Shown piece after piece: positions 51,031 to 57,289 of a stretch of 64,000 nt of DNA. A model generated the notes under the pieces. The model was not told the DNA's origin, searched no databases, and saw nothing but the letters and a program-made list of their open reading frames with translations. The position numbers were made by a program, and so were the translations under genes. Source of the DNA: HGM04593 sp045647885 (lineage in GTDB: Bacteria; Bacteroidota; Bacteroidia; Bacteroidales; Bacteroidaceae). Location of the stretch: the NCBI GenBank assembly GCA_045647885.1, contig JAZRMX010000006.1:1-64000 (forward strand), given 5' to 3'. Position 1 is the stretch's first letter; each line of letters begins with the position of its first letter.

Positions 51031-51056
51031 GTTGCGAAGTTAAACAAGTTCGCAAC
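51031..51056. promoter_or_regulatory. Near-palindrome (candidate operator) on the miaA promoter
   Basis: Arms GTTGCGAA (51031-51038) and TTCGCAAC (51049-51056) are exact inverted copies with a 10-nt centre. Two more positions inside also pair (TT...AA), giving 10 of 11 complementary positions per arm. It covers the miaA -7 box (51035-51042). It lies in the 220-nt divergent spacer between miaA and a Crp/Fnr-family gene, whose product is a natural but unproven candidate to bind it. Confidence 0.55.
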
Positions 51057-51065
51057 AATTGCAAA
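51035..51065 (-). promoter_or_regulatory. Promoter of the miaA-dagK-kdsA-DUF5686 operon
   Basis: On the minus strand TTTG (51062-51065) and TAACTTCG (51035-51042) are spaced by exactly 19 nt, 41 nt before the miaA ATG. Confidence 0.7.
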
Positions 51066-51213
51066 ATAAATCAAACAATAATTTCACAAGCAAGAGCCAC
51101 CGGCGCCCGCCATTTAACAAAACAATCTTTTTTAAGTTAAAAAAACACAAAAAACCGCTTATGTTTATACTTTTTTAGCAAGAAAAAAGTTATATACAAA
51201 AACGCATATTACA

Positions 51214-51879
51214 ATGTACGAAAACCTATTGTGCCTCCCTTATTTCCAGGGGATGGGAAAAGACGACATAACAGCCATACTCGACAAGGTGAAGATGGAA
51301 TTCACCACCCACAGCGACAAGGAAACACTCTGCACCAAAGGCAGCGAGTGCAACAGATTCACAATAATCACAAAAGGCGAAGCCACATCTGTAGCAACCG
51401 ACAGCGAGGGTACATACTCCATAACCGAGGAACACAAAGCACCCTACGCCATAGAGCCTTACTCCATATTCGGTTACGATACACAATACAAAAGAACATA
51501 CACGGCAAAAGAGAGTTGCACCACCCTCTCCATAGAGAAAAGCAGTTTTTTCGGCGAGCTTTCAAAGCACAACATATTCATAATAAATTTCATGAATCTC
51601 ATAAGCCGCAAAGCACAAATAGCCGATACCGCCATATGGAACCTTACCCCCACAAGCATCGAGGGGCGCATAATAGCATTTATTGCACAACGCTGCGAAA
51701 CCACCTATGGATGCAAGCGACTGAACATAAAAATGGAGCGCCTCGCCGAAATACTCTGCGAGACACGCCTCAATGTTTCGCGCGCGCTCAACAACCTGCA
51801 GGACAAAGGAGTGGTAACACTGAACAGAAAAGAGGTATACATACCCGAATTCAAGGAACTGCTGCCCCACATAAAGTAA
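51214..51879 (+). CDS. Crp/Fnr-family transcriptional regulator
   Basis: The 221-residue protein has an N-terminal cyclic-nucleotide-binding-like beta-roll (about 10-115), with FTIITKGEATSVATDSEG and PYSIFGYDTQY. A dimerisation helix follows (about 118-145, INFMNLISRKAQIADTAIWNL). The C-terminal helix-turn-helix (about 165-215) reads IKMERLAEILCETRLNVSRALNNLQDKGVVTLNRKEVYIPE. No Fnr-type N-terminal cysteine cluster is present, and the cAMP-contact RE motif is not evident, so the effector is unknown. It is divergent from miaA, with a palindrome between. Confidence 0.88.
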   Translation: MYENLLCLPYFQGMGKDDITAILDKVKMEFTTHSDKETLCTKGSECNRFTIITKGEATSVATDSEGTYSITEEHKAPYAIEPYSIFGYDTQYKRTYTAKESCTTLSIEKSSFFGELSKHNIFIINFMNLISRKAQIADTAIWNLTPTSIEGRIIAFIAQRCETTYGCKRLNIKMERLAEILCETRLNVSRALNNLQDKGVVTLNRKEVYIPEFKELLPHIK

Positions 51880-51960
51880 CCCACCACGCAGAGAACAACA
51901 GCAAAGCACCCCTCACCCACCACGCCAAAAAAACTTTTCGCACAAAAAAACCTCTATTTT

Positions 51961-51992
51961 TTTGGCACTAACCAATAAACGCACTATCTTTG
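51961..51992 (+). promoter_or_regulatory. Promoter of the tRNA-Arg gene
   Basis: TTTG (51961-51964) and TATCTTTG (51985-51992) are spaced by 20 nt, 38 nt before the mature tRNA 5' end. Box sequences match those of ribosomal protein operons here. Confidence 0.82.
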
Positions 51993-52030
51993 CACCCGCA
52001 AAGCCCAATAGCCTTGCAAAAATAAAGGTC

Positions 52031-52104
<74 letters not shown>

Positions 52105-52106
52105 CA

Positions 52107-52149
52107 AACTAAGGGAAAAGTTGAAAAACTTTTCCCTTAGTTGTTTTTA
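52107..52149 (+). terminator. Terminator of the tRNA-Arg gene
   Basis: A 16-bp stem with AACTAAGGGAAAAGTT and its inverted copy (4-nt loop) is followed by GTTTTTATT, directly after the tRNA. Confidence 0.93.
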
Positions 52150-52228
52150 TTCAAGGAATAAATGGTTTCAAACACACATATTTAATCCAATTTTTGAAAC
52201 CCGCAGACAGGCACTAATGCTCCCTCGC

Positions 52229-52248
52229 CTGCAAGCAATTGCTTGCAG
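52229..52248. repeat. Perfect 20-bp palindrome between tRNA-Arg and nhaA
   Basis: CTGCAAGCAATTGCTTGCAG is its own reverse complement over all 20 positions. It lies 43 nt past the nhaA stop in the 52150-52290 spacer. No T-tract follows on either strand, so it is not a normal terminator. The rest of the spacer holds no visible gene. Confidence 0.7.
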
Positions 52249-52290
52249 TTCCGCTTACTACAAAAAGATTAAGAATGCGACCGGACACTA

Positions 52291-53631
52291 TTACTTCGCA
52301 ACCTTAGGCAAATAGCGATTAAGCAGGAAAACCCCGGCAACAGCCGATATCAAGGAGCCACAAAGGATACCCAACTTCGCCTGCCCCAGAATGGCAGCAC
52401 CGCCCTGCATGGAAGCATACGAAAGGTCGGCTATAAAGATTGACACAGTAAGCCCAATGCCGCAAAGCACACACACCGATGCAAAAGAGCGCCAGTCGCA
52501 ACCTTGAGGCAGGCTCACAAGCCCACACTTTATAGAGAGCCAAGAGAAGGAGAACACTCCCACAAACTTACCCACAAAAAGACCCGCCATCACAGGCAAA
52601 CCCACACCTGTAAACAGAGAAGCAAGGCTCATACCGGCAAGATCCACGCCCACGTTTGCAAACGCAAAGAGAGGAACCACCACATAACCTATAAAGCTGT
52701 TCATTCCATCCTCCAAATCCTGCAAGGGACTAATCAGTTTGTCGGCTGCCGATTCTATGCTTTTTAATTTGTGAATCTCGTCGTGAGTGAGCACCACCGT
52801 GTGATGCTTGGCAGTAACCTCGTGTACAGGCAAGTGCGCAATATTCTCACGTATACGCTCAATATAATAAGCCGACCCTCGGCGCAACGAAGCCGGTACG
52901 CAGAACGCCACAATAACACCGGCGATGGTTGCGTGTATGCCGGAGTTAAGCATCGCATACCACAGCACCAGACCCACTGCAAGATAAAAGGATTTCTTGC
53001 CTATCCTTTTTATATTACCGAAAACAAGCAGTACCACACACGCTAAAGCCAGGAGCAGGAAAGTAACGTTCAAGTGAGAGGTATAGAAGAGCGCAATAAC
53101 AATAATTCCACCAAGGTCGTCGGCAACAGCAAGAGCAGCAAGGAATACCTTGAGCCCAATGGGCACCCTCTTACCAAAAAGCGAGAGAACACCCAGCGAG
53201 AAGGCAATATCGGTTGCCATAGGTATGGCCATTCCGCGGAGCATACCGGCATCGGCAGGGGAAAGAAGCCAAAAAAGCAACACGGGAACTATCATACCGC
53301 CACACGCGCCCACAATGGGCAACATAGCCTTCTGGCGCGACGAAAGCTCGCCCACAAGTATCTCACGCTTTATCTCAAGCCCCACAGCAAGGAAAAAAAG
53401 CGCCATAAGAAAATCGTTGATTACCGCCATAAGCGACATGGGACTGCCACCGTGGCTGAAAAGGTTAAAACTGCCAACCGAAAGGGAAACCGGAGCTTCC
53501 CACCACCCGAAATAGGCAGCCTTGAAAGGAGAATTTGCACAAGCAAGTGCAAGAATTGAGAAAATGACAAGTACAGCACTGGAAGTAACATACTTCTTAA
53601 CCATACTCTTAAAACTATAATTGTGTGTCAT
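52291..53631 (-). CDS. nhaA: Na+/H+ antiporter NhaA
   Basis: The 446-residue inner-membrane protein has about 12 hydrophobic helices. Family motifs are NDFLMALFFLAVGLEIKRE (pH-sensor and helix 2 region), MATDIAFSLGVLSLFGKRVP and the ion-binding Asp171-Asp172 in ALAVADDLGG. It exports sodium in exchange for protons. Compared with E. coli NhaA (388) it has a longer central cytoplasmic segment (about 258-300, charged, HDEIHKLKSIESAADK), as in other Bacteroidetes. Single gene; a TACTTTTG -7 box lies at 53670-53677. Confidence 0.95.
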   Translation of the reverse strand: MTHNYSFKSMVKKYVTSSAVLVIFSILALACANSPFKAAYFGWWEAPVSLSVGSFNLFSHGGSPMSLMAVINDFLMALFFLAVGLEIKREILVGELSSRQKAMLPIVGACGGMIVPVLLFWLLSPADAGMLRGMAIPMATDIAFSLGVLSLFGKRVPIGLKVFLAALAVADDLGGIIVIALFYTSHLNVTFLLLALACVVLLVFGNIKRIGKKSFYLAVGLVLWYAMLNSGIHATIAGVIVAFCVPASLRRGSAYYIERIRENIAHLPVHEVTAKHHTVVLTHDEIHKLKSIESAADKLISPLQDLEDGMNSFIGYVVVPLFAFANVGVDLAGMSLASLFTGVGLPVMAGLFVGKFVGVFSFSWLSIKCGLVSLPQGCDWRSFASVCVLCGIGLTVSIFIADLSYASMQGGAAILGQAKLGILCGSLISAVAGVFLLNRYLPKVAK

Positions 53632-53669
53632 TATGTTTGGGTTTCTTTAAAATATTCATAAAAAGTATG

Positions 53670-53677
53670 CAAAAGTA
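53670..53677 (-). promoter_or_regulatory. Candidate nhaA -7 box
   Basis: TACTTTTG on the minus strand matches TAnnTTTG, 38 nt before the ATG. No TTTG is at the -33 distance. Confidence 0.5.
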
Positions 53678-53712
53678 CCACCTTTAACCACGCGAACAGC
53701 ACTTTATTTATA

Positions 53713-53755
53713 GGCTCTTTCTATCATTACAATAGATTTTAACGATAGCAGAGCC
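53713..53755. repeat. Interrupted inverted repeat in the nhaA/ilvA divergent spacer
   Basis: GGCTCT-tt-CTATC (53713-53725) and GATAG-c-AGAGCC (53744-53755) are inverted copies with an 18-nt centre and a 1-2 nt internal bulge. It sits upstream of both candidate -7 boxes, so it is a possible regulator site and not a leader structure. Confidence 0.5.
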
Positions 53756-53828
53756 AAATGTGGGCAAAAAACAATCACTCCTATATTAAAAATATTGCAC
53801 TAATATTAGGGATAAAAGAAAATAATTG

Positions 53829-53836
53829 TAAATTTG
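53829..53836 (+). promoter_or_regulatory. Candidate ilvA -7 box
   Basis: TAAATTTG matches TAnnTTTG, 29 nt before the ATG at 53866. The -33 position reads TTAG (53806-53809), a weak match. Confidence 0.5.
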
Positions 53837-53865
53837 CGCAATACAAATTTAAAAAAAATACACAT

Positions 53866-55074
53866 ATGCTAACACTTGACAAAATATACCACGCATCGTA
53901 TGTGTTGAAGGACGTGATTCGCAGAACAGACCTTATCCACGCCCCTCAAATCAACCCCAACGCAACGGTATATCTTAAGCCCGAGAACCTGCAGTTGACA
54001 GGTTCCTTCAAAGTGAGAGGTTCGTATTACAAAATCTCACAGCTTTCAGCCGAAGAGAAGGCAAAAGGCGTTATAGCCTGCTCGGCCGGTAACCACGCAC
54101 AAGGCGTAGCACTTGCCGCCACAAAGAACGGCATCAAGTCTACTATCTGCCTGCCCGACTGCGCCCCCATTTCAAAGGTTGAAGCTACAAAAAGATACGG
54201 AGCCGAAATATGCCTTGTCGAGGGCGTTTACGACGACGCTTACCAGAAAGCGTTGCAGTTGCGCGACGAGAACGGCTATACATTCATCCACCCCTTTGAC
54301 GATGTGGATGTAATCGCCGGCCAGGGAACCATCGGTCTTGAGCTTCTCGACCAGTTGAAAGAGATTGACGCAGTAATTGTACCCATCGGTGGTGGTGGTC
54401 TCATCTCGGGTGTAGCATTCGCAATAAAATCACTCAACCCCAACGTAAAGGTATATGGTGTGCAGTCAAGCGGCGCTCCCAGTATGTTCAATTCAATAAA
54501 GAACAAGAAGATTGAGCGTCTTGCCGGAGTTTCCACAATTGCCGACGGTATTGCCGTGAAAGAGCCCGGACAGAACACATTCAACATCTGCAGCAAGTAT
54601 GTAGACAAGATTGTAACTGTAACCGACGACGAAGTATCTTCAGCAATCCTTTCAATGCTCGAGCACCAGAAACTCATTTCCGAGGGTGCAGGTGCTGTAG
54701 CTGTTGCAGCAGCAATGTTCAACAAAGTACCCATTGAGGGCAAGAATGTTGTATGTCTTGTTTCGGGCGGTAACATCGATGTAACCATCCTCGACCGCGT
54801 TATTAAACGAGGCTTGCTCACAACCGGCCGCTCTTACGCACTCACCATTGAGTTGCTCGACAAACCCGGCCAGCTGTTGCAGATTTCAAGAATTATTGCC
54901 GAGCACGGCGGTAACGTAATATCGGTTCACCACGAGCGCGCAAACGCAAGTATGGACATCAACGGTTGCTTCCTGCGCATAAATATGGAGACACGCAACT
55001 TTACACAAATCGACGAGATTAAAGACGCCTTGTTGAAAGCAGGCTTCAAAATATTGGAAAACGTAAAATTCTAA
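53866..55074 (+). CDS. ilvA: Threonine ammonia-lyase with ACT-like regulatory domain
   Basis: It deaminates threonine to 2-oxobutanoate for isoleucine or for propionate formation. The 402-residue fold-type-II PLP enzyme has Lys49 in GSFKVRG as PLP Schiff-base residue, SAGNHAQGVALAA, the glycine loop PIGGGGLISG and SGGNIDVT. A single C-terminal ACT domain (about 325-402, LTIELLDKPGQLLQISRIIAEHGGNVISV) follows. This is the short form of about 400 residues. The ORF is open upstream to 53758, but the -7 box inside that stretch and the family N-terminus support 53866. Co-transcribed with ridA. Confidence 0.95.
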   Translation: MLTLDKIYHASYVLKDVIRRTDLIHAPQINPNATVYLKPENLQLTGSFKVRGSYYKISQLSAEEKAKGVIACSAGNHAQGVALAATKNGIKSTICLPDCAPISKVEATKRYGAEICLVEGVYDDAYQKALQLRDENGYTFIHPFDDVDVIAGQGTIGLELLDQLKEIDAVIVPIGGGGLISGVAFAIKSLNPNVKVYGVQSSGAPSMFNSIKNKKIERLAGVSTIADGIAVKEPGQNTFNICSKYVDKIVTVTDDEVSSAILSMLEHQKLISEGAGAVAVAAAMFNKVPIEGKNVVCLVSGGNIDVTILDRVIKRGLLTTGRSYALTIELLDKPGQLLQISRIIAEHGGNVISVHHERANASMDINGCFLRINMETRNFTQIDEIKDALLKAGFKILENVKF

Positions 55075-55080
55075 AAAACT

Positions 55081-55455
55081 ATGATTAAAAAGATTCATAC
55101 CGACAACGCTCCTGCAGCCATCGGTCCCTACTCACAGGCTATCGTATGCGGAAATATGCTCTTCACATCGGGCCAGGTACCCATCAACCCTGCAACAGGC
55201 GAAGTTGAAGCAGAAGGTATAGAGGCACAGGCTACACAAGTTATGAAAAACCTTGCAGCCGTCCTCGAGGCAGCAGGCACAACATTCGAAAAAGCTGTAA
55301 AAACAACCTGCTTCTTGAAAAATATGGAGGACTTCGCAGCCTTCAACGCTGTTTATGCACAGTACTTCACCGAGAAACCCGCACGTTCTTGCGTAGCTGT
55401 AAAACAGCTTCCCAAAGATGTACTTGTAGAAGTTGAGGTTATTGCCGAAATCTAA
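55081..55455 (+). CDS. ridA: 2-iminobutanoate/2-iminopropanoate deaminase RidA
   Basis: It hydrolyses the reactive imine released by PLP dehydratases such as IlvA, preventing damage to other PLP enzymes. The 124-residue trimeric YjgF/RidA fold has AIGPYSQAIVCGNMLFTSGQVPI, the catalytic Arg102 in PARSCVAV and LVEVEVIAEI at the end. It begins 6 nt after ilvA, so the detoxifying enzyme is made with the source of its substrate. Confidence 0.97.
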   Translation: MIKKIHTDNAPAAIGPYSQAIVCGNMLFTSGQVPINPATGEVEAEGIEAQATQVMKNLAAVLEAAGTTFEKAVKTTCFLKNMEDFAAFNAVYAQYFTEKPARSCVAVKQLPKDVLVEVEVIAEI

Positions 55456-55479
55456 CAAATACACCAAAACATACAAATA

Positions 55480-55510
55480 AAAAAATGGGCTTCAAGCCCA
55501 TTTTTTTTTA
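55480..55510 (+). terminator. Terminator of ilvA-ridA
   Basis: Hairpin AAAAAATGGGCTT / AAGCCCATTTTTT with a tiny loop and nine T at the end, 25 nt past the ridA stop. Confidence 0.9.
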
Positions 55511-55624
55511 TGCCGACCAGCCAACCTTGTCACTACACATAATAAAAAAGAGAGTGCAAACGGCAACTTTTCCACAAAAGGCAAAGAATTTATTTACCAA
55601 AAAGGAAAAATGAATGCCAAAATC

Positions 55625-55655
55625 TTTGCCAAATAAAAAAAAAGCACTAATTTTG
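55625..55655 (+). promoter_or_regulatory. Promoter of rpmH
   Basis: TTTG (55625-55628) and TAATTTTG (55648-55655) are spaced by exactly 19 nt, giving a leader of about 48 nt before the rpmH ATG. Confidence 0.85.
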
Positions 55656-55709
55656 CACGCTGAATAGCGCAGAGTACTTTAGAATAAAACATTAAAATAA
55701 TATAAGACG

Positions 55710-55871
55710 ATGAAAAGAACATTTCAACCCTCTAACAGAAAGAGAAAAAACAAACACGGTTTCCGTGAGAGAATGGCTACAAAGAACGGCCGTCGCGTAT
55801 TGGCATCTCGTCGCGCTAAAGGTCGCAAGAAACTCACAGTTTCTGACGAGTACAACGGAAAGAAGAGATAA
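55710..55871 (+). CDS. rpmH: 50S ribosomal protein L34
   Basis: The 53-residue, very basic protein starts MKRTFQPSNRKRKNKHGFRERM and contains RRVLASRRAKGRKKLTVSDE, the L34 signature. The unit is monocistronic here: rnpA and the replication genes that often follow rpmH are absent, which is normal for Bacteroidetes. A long hairpin follows at 55915-55954. Confidence 0.98.
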   Translation: MKRTFQPSNRKRKNKHGFRERMATKNGRRVLASRRAKGRKKLTVSDEYNGKKR

Positions 55872-55914
55872 TTTCCGAGCAATGGTAACATTGCGCACAA
55901 GCATAAATTTTTGC

Positions 55915-55954
55915 AATACAAGCGGTTCACTTTCAAAAGTGACCCGCTTGTATT
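55915..55954 (+). terminator. Terminator of rpmH
   Basis: A long stem with outer arms AATACAAGCGG / CCGCTTGTATT and inner TCACTTT / AAAGTGA has one mismatch. There is no T tract beyond the stem, so efficiency is uncertain. Confidence 0.7.
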
Positions 55955-56099
55955 ATGTATGCAATGTATGCGCGACGGCAAAAAACACAAATCTGCACCT
56001 TTTTGACACAATTTAACCACAGTGGGGGTAGCTAATCAATCTTTTAACTTATATTAGCGGCAGTAAACTTCTATTTATTCACACAAAAACTTTATTGCT

Positions 56100-57179
56100 A
56101 TGAAAAAGCTACTAATTTACAGTTGGCTACCTATGCTTCTTGCAGCAATGGCAACATTTTCATTCACAGCCTGCAGTGATGACGACGACGAAACGGGTGG
56201 CGTTACTGTGGCAACCCCTGCGACCATTGTCGGAAAATGGAAAGTTATGACTCTTGATAGCGAAGGAAGAGAAACCGGGGATTATAAGATTTGCAGTTTT
56301 AATGCCGACGGAACAAGTTCTGTACAACAATTCAACGCCGATGGAACCAGTGGCGAGGAGCACTTTTACACATACACTTTCGATGGCACCAACATATACC
56401 AATACAATGATAGTGGCAAACTTAAAGATGCTCTGTTAAATGTTACGGTTACAGCCACCACACTCACAGCAACAAGTGTCACCGGTTTTACCGCAACTAT
56501 GATCAGGGTTCAAGATGATGATGATAACGATGATAACACCGATGGCGATGATGGCGATGATGGCGATGATGATAGTACTGGCAACACTCCCGTTGTACCC
56601 GATACCCCTGTTACCAACGGTCACGCCGTAGACCTGGGTCTTTCGGTTAAATGGGCAAGTTGCAACGTTGGTGCCACTGCCCCCGAAGAGTATGGCGATT
56701 ATTACGCTTGGGGTGAAACAGAAGAAAAAAGCGACTACTCATATTACACCTACAAATATTGCTACTTTAATTTCAATATGACCAAATACTGCATACACAG
56801 CGACTGCGGCACCGTTGACGGCAAAACCACTCTTGAAGCAAGCGACGACGTAGCCGCCATTAAATGGGGCGGCTCGTGGCGAATGCCCACCAAAGCCGAG
56901 CAAGATGAACTTCGTAACAAATGCACTTGGACCTGGACTACCCTTAACGGTGTTAACGGTTACCACGTAACCGGTTCCAATGGTAACAGTATCTTCCTGC
57001 CTGCTACGGGCTGCTACAGCGGCACGGGACACGATTGGCGAGGCTACGGCCTCTATTGGTCGAGCTCGTTGAACGACGAGAGCAGCAGAAGCGCCTACAG
57101 CCTAAACTTCAACAGAGATTACCATAGCAACTATTTTAGCCGCTACCAAGGTCTCTCGGTCCGTCCCGTTTGTCCATAA
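56100..57179 (+). CDS. Surface-type lipoprotein with lipocalin-like and FISUMP-like domains
   Basis: This is a 359-residue protein. The signal ends TACSDDDDE: Cys25 is the lipid site, and the following SDDDD is the lipoprotein export signal described in Bacteroides for transport to the cell surface. Residues about 40-135 look like a small lipocalin-type beta-barrel (IVGKWKVMTLDSEG). An Asp/Gly/Asn-only linker (about 138-158) follows. The C-terminal half (about 170-359) has GHAVDLGLSVKWASCNVGATAPEEYGDYYAWGE, WRMPTKAEQDEL, YWSSS and SVRPVC, matching the Fibrobacter succinogenes major paralogous domain. The function is unknown. Single gene. Confidence 0.82.
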   Translation: MKKLLIYSWLPMLLAAMATFSFTACSDDDDETGGVTVATPATIVGKWKVMTLDSEGRETGDYKICSFNADGTSSVQQFNADGTSGEEHFYTYTFDGTNIYQYNDSGKLKDALLNVTVTATTLTATSVTGFTATMIRVQDDDDNDDNTDGDDGDDGDDDSTGNTPVVPDTPVTNGHAVDLGLSVKWASCNVGATAPEEYGDYYAWGETEEKSDYSYYTYKYCYFNFNMTKYCIHSDCGTVDGKTTLEASDDVAAIKWGGSWRMPTKAEQDELRNKCTWTWTTLNGVNGYHVTGSNGNSIFLPATGCYSGTGHDWRGYGLYWSSSLNDESSRSAYSLNFNRDYHSNYFSRYQGLSVRPVCP

Positions 57180-57182
57180 ACA

Positions 57183-57216
57183 ACAATAAATCCCGGTTAT
57201 TGCCGGGATTTATTGT
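57183..57216. terminator. Terminator after the FISUMP lipoprotein gene
   Basis: A 14-bp perfect stem, ACAATAAATCCCGG and its inverted copy, with a 6-nt loop directly after the stop. The AT-rich ends suit termination in both directions, though the convergent gene ends 74 nt away. Confidence 0.85.
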
Positions 57217-57289
57217 GTATAATACCTTATAGATAGCTTGGCGGAATAAGCCAGCAACCTCTCCTTTTGTTTTTATACCTTTTTTAGCC

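Noticed and set aside
56003..56008. TTGACA, a perfect E. coli sigma-70 -35 box upstream of the FISUMP lipoprotein gene
   Set aside because: No TATAAT follows at 16-18 nt, and Bacteroidetes do not use this promoter form; taken as chance.
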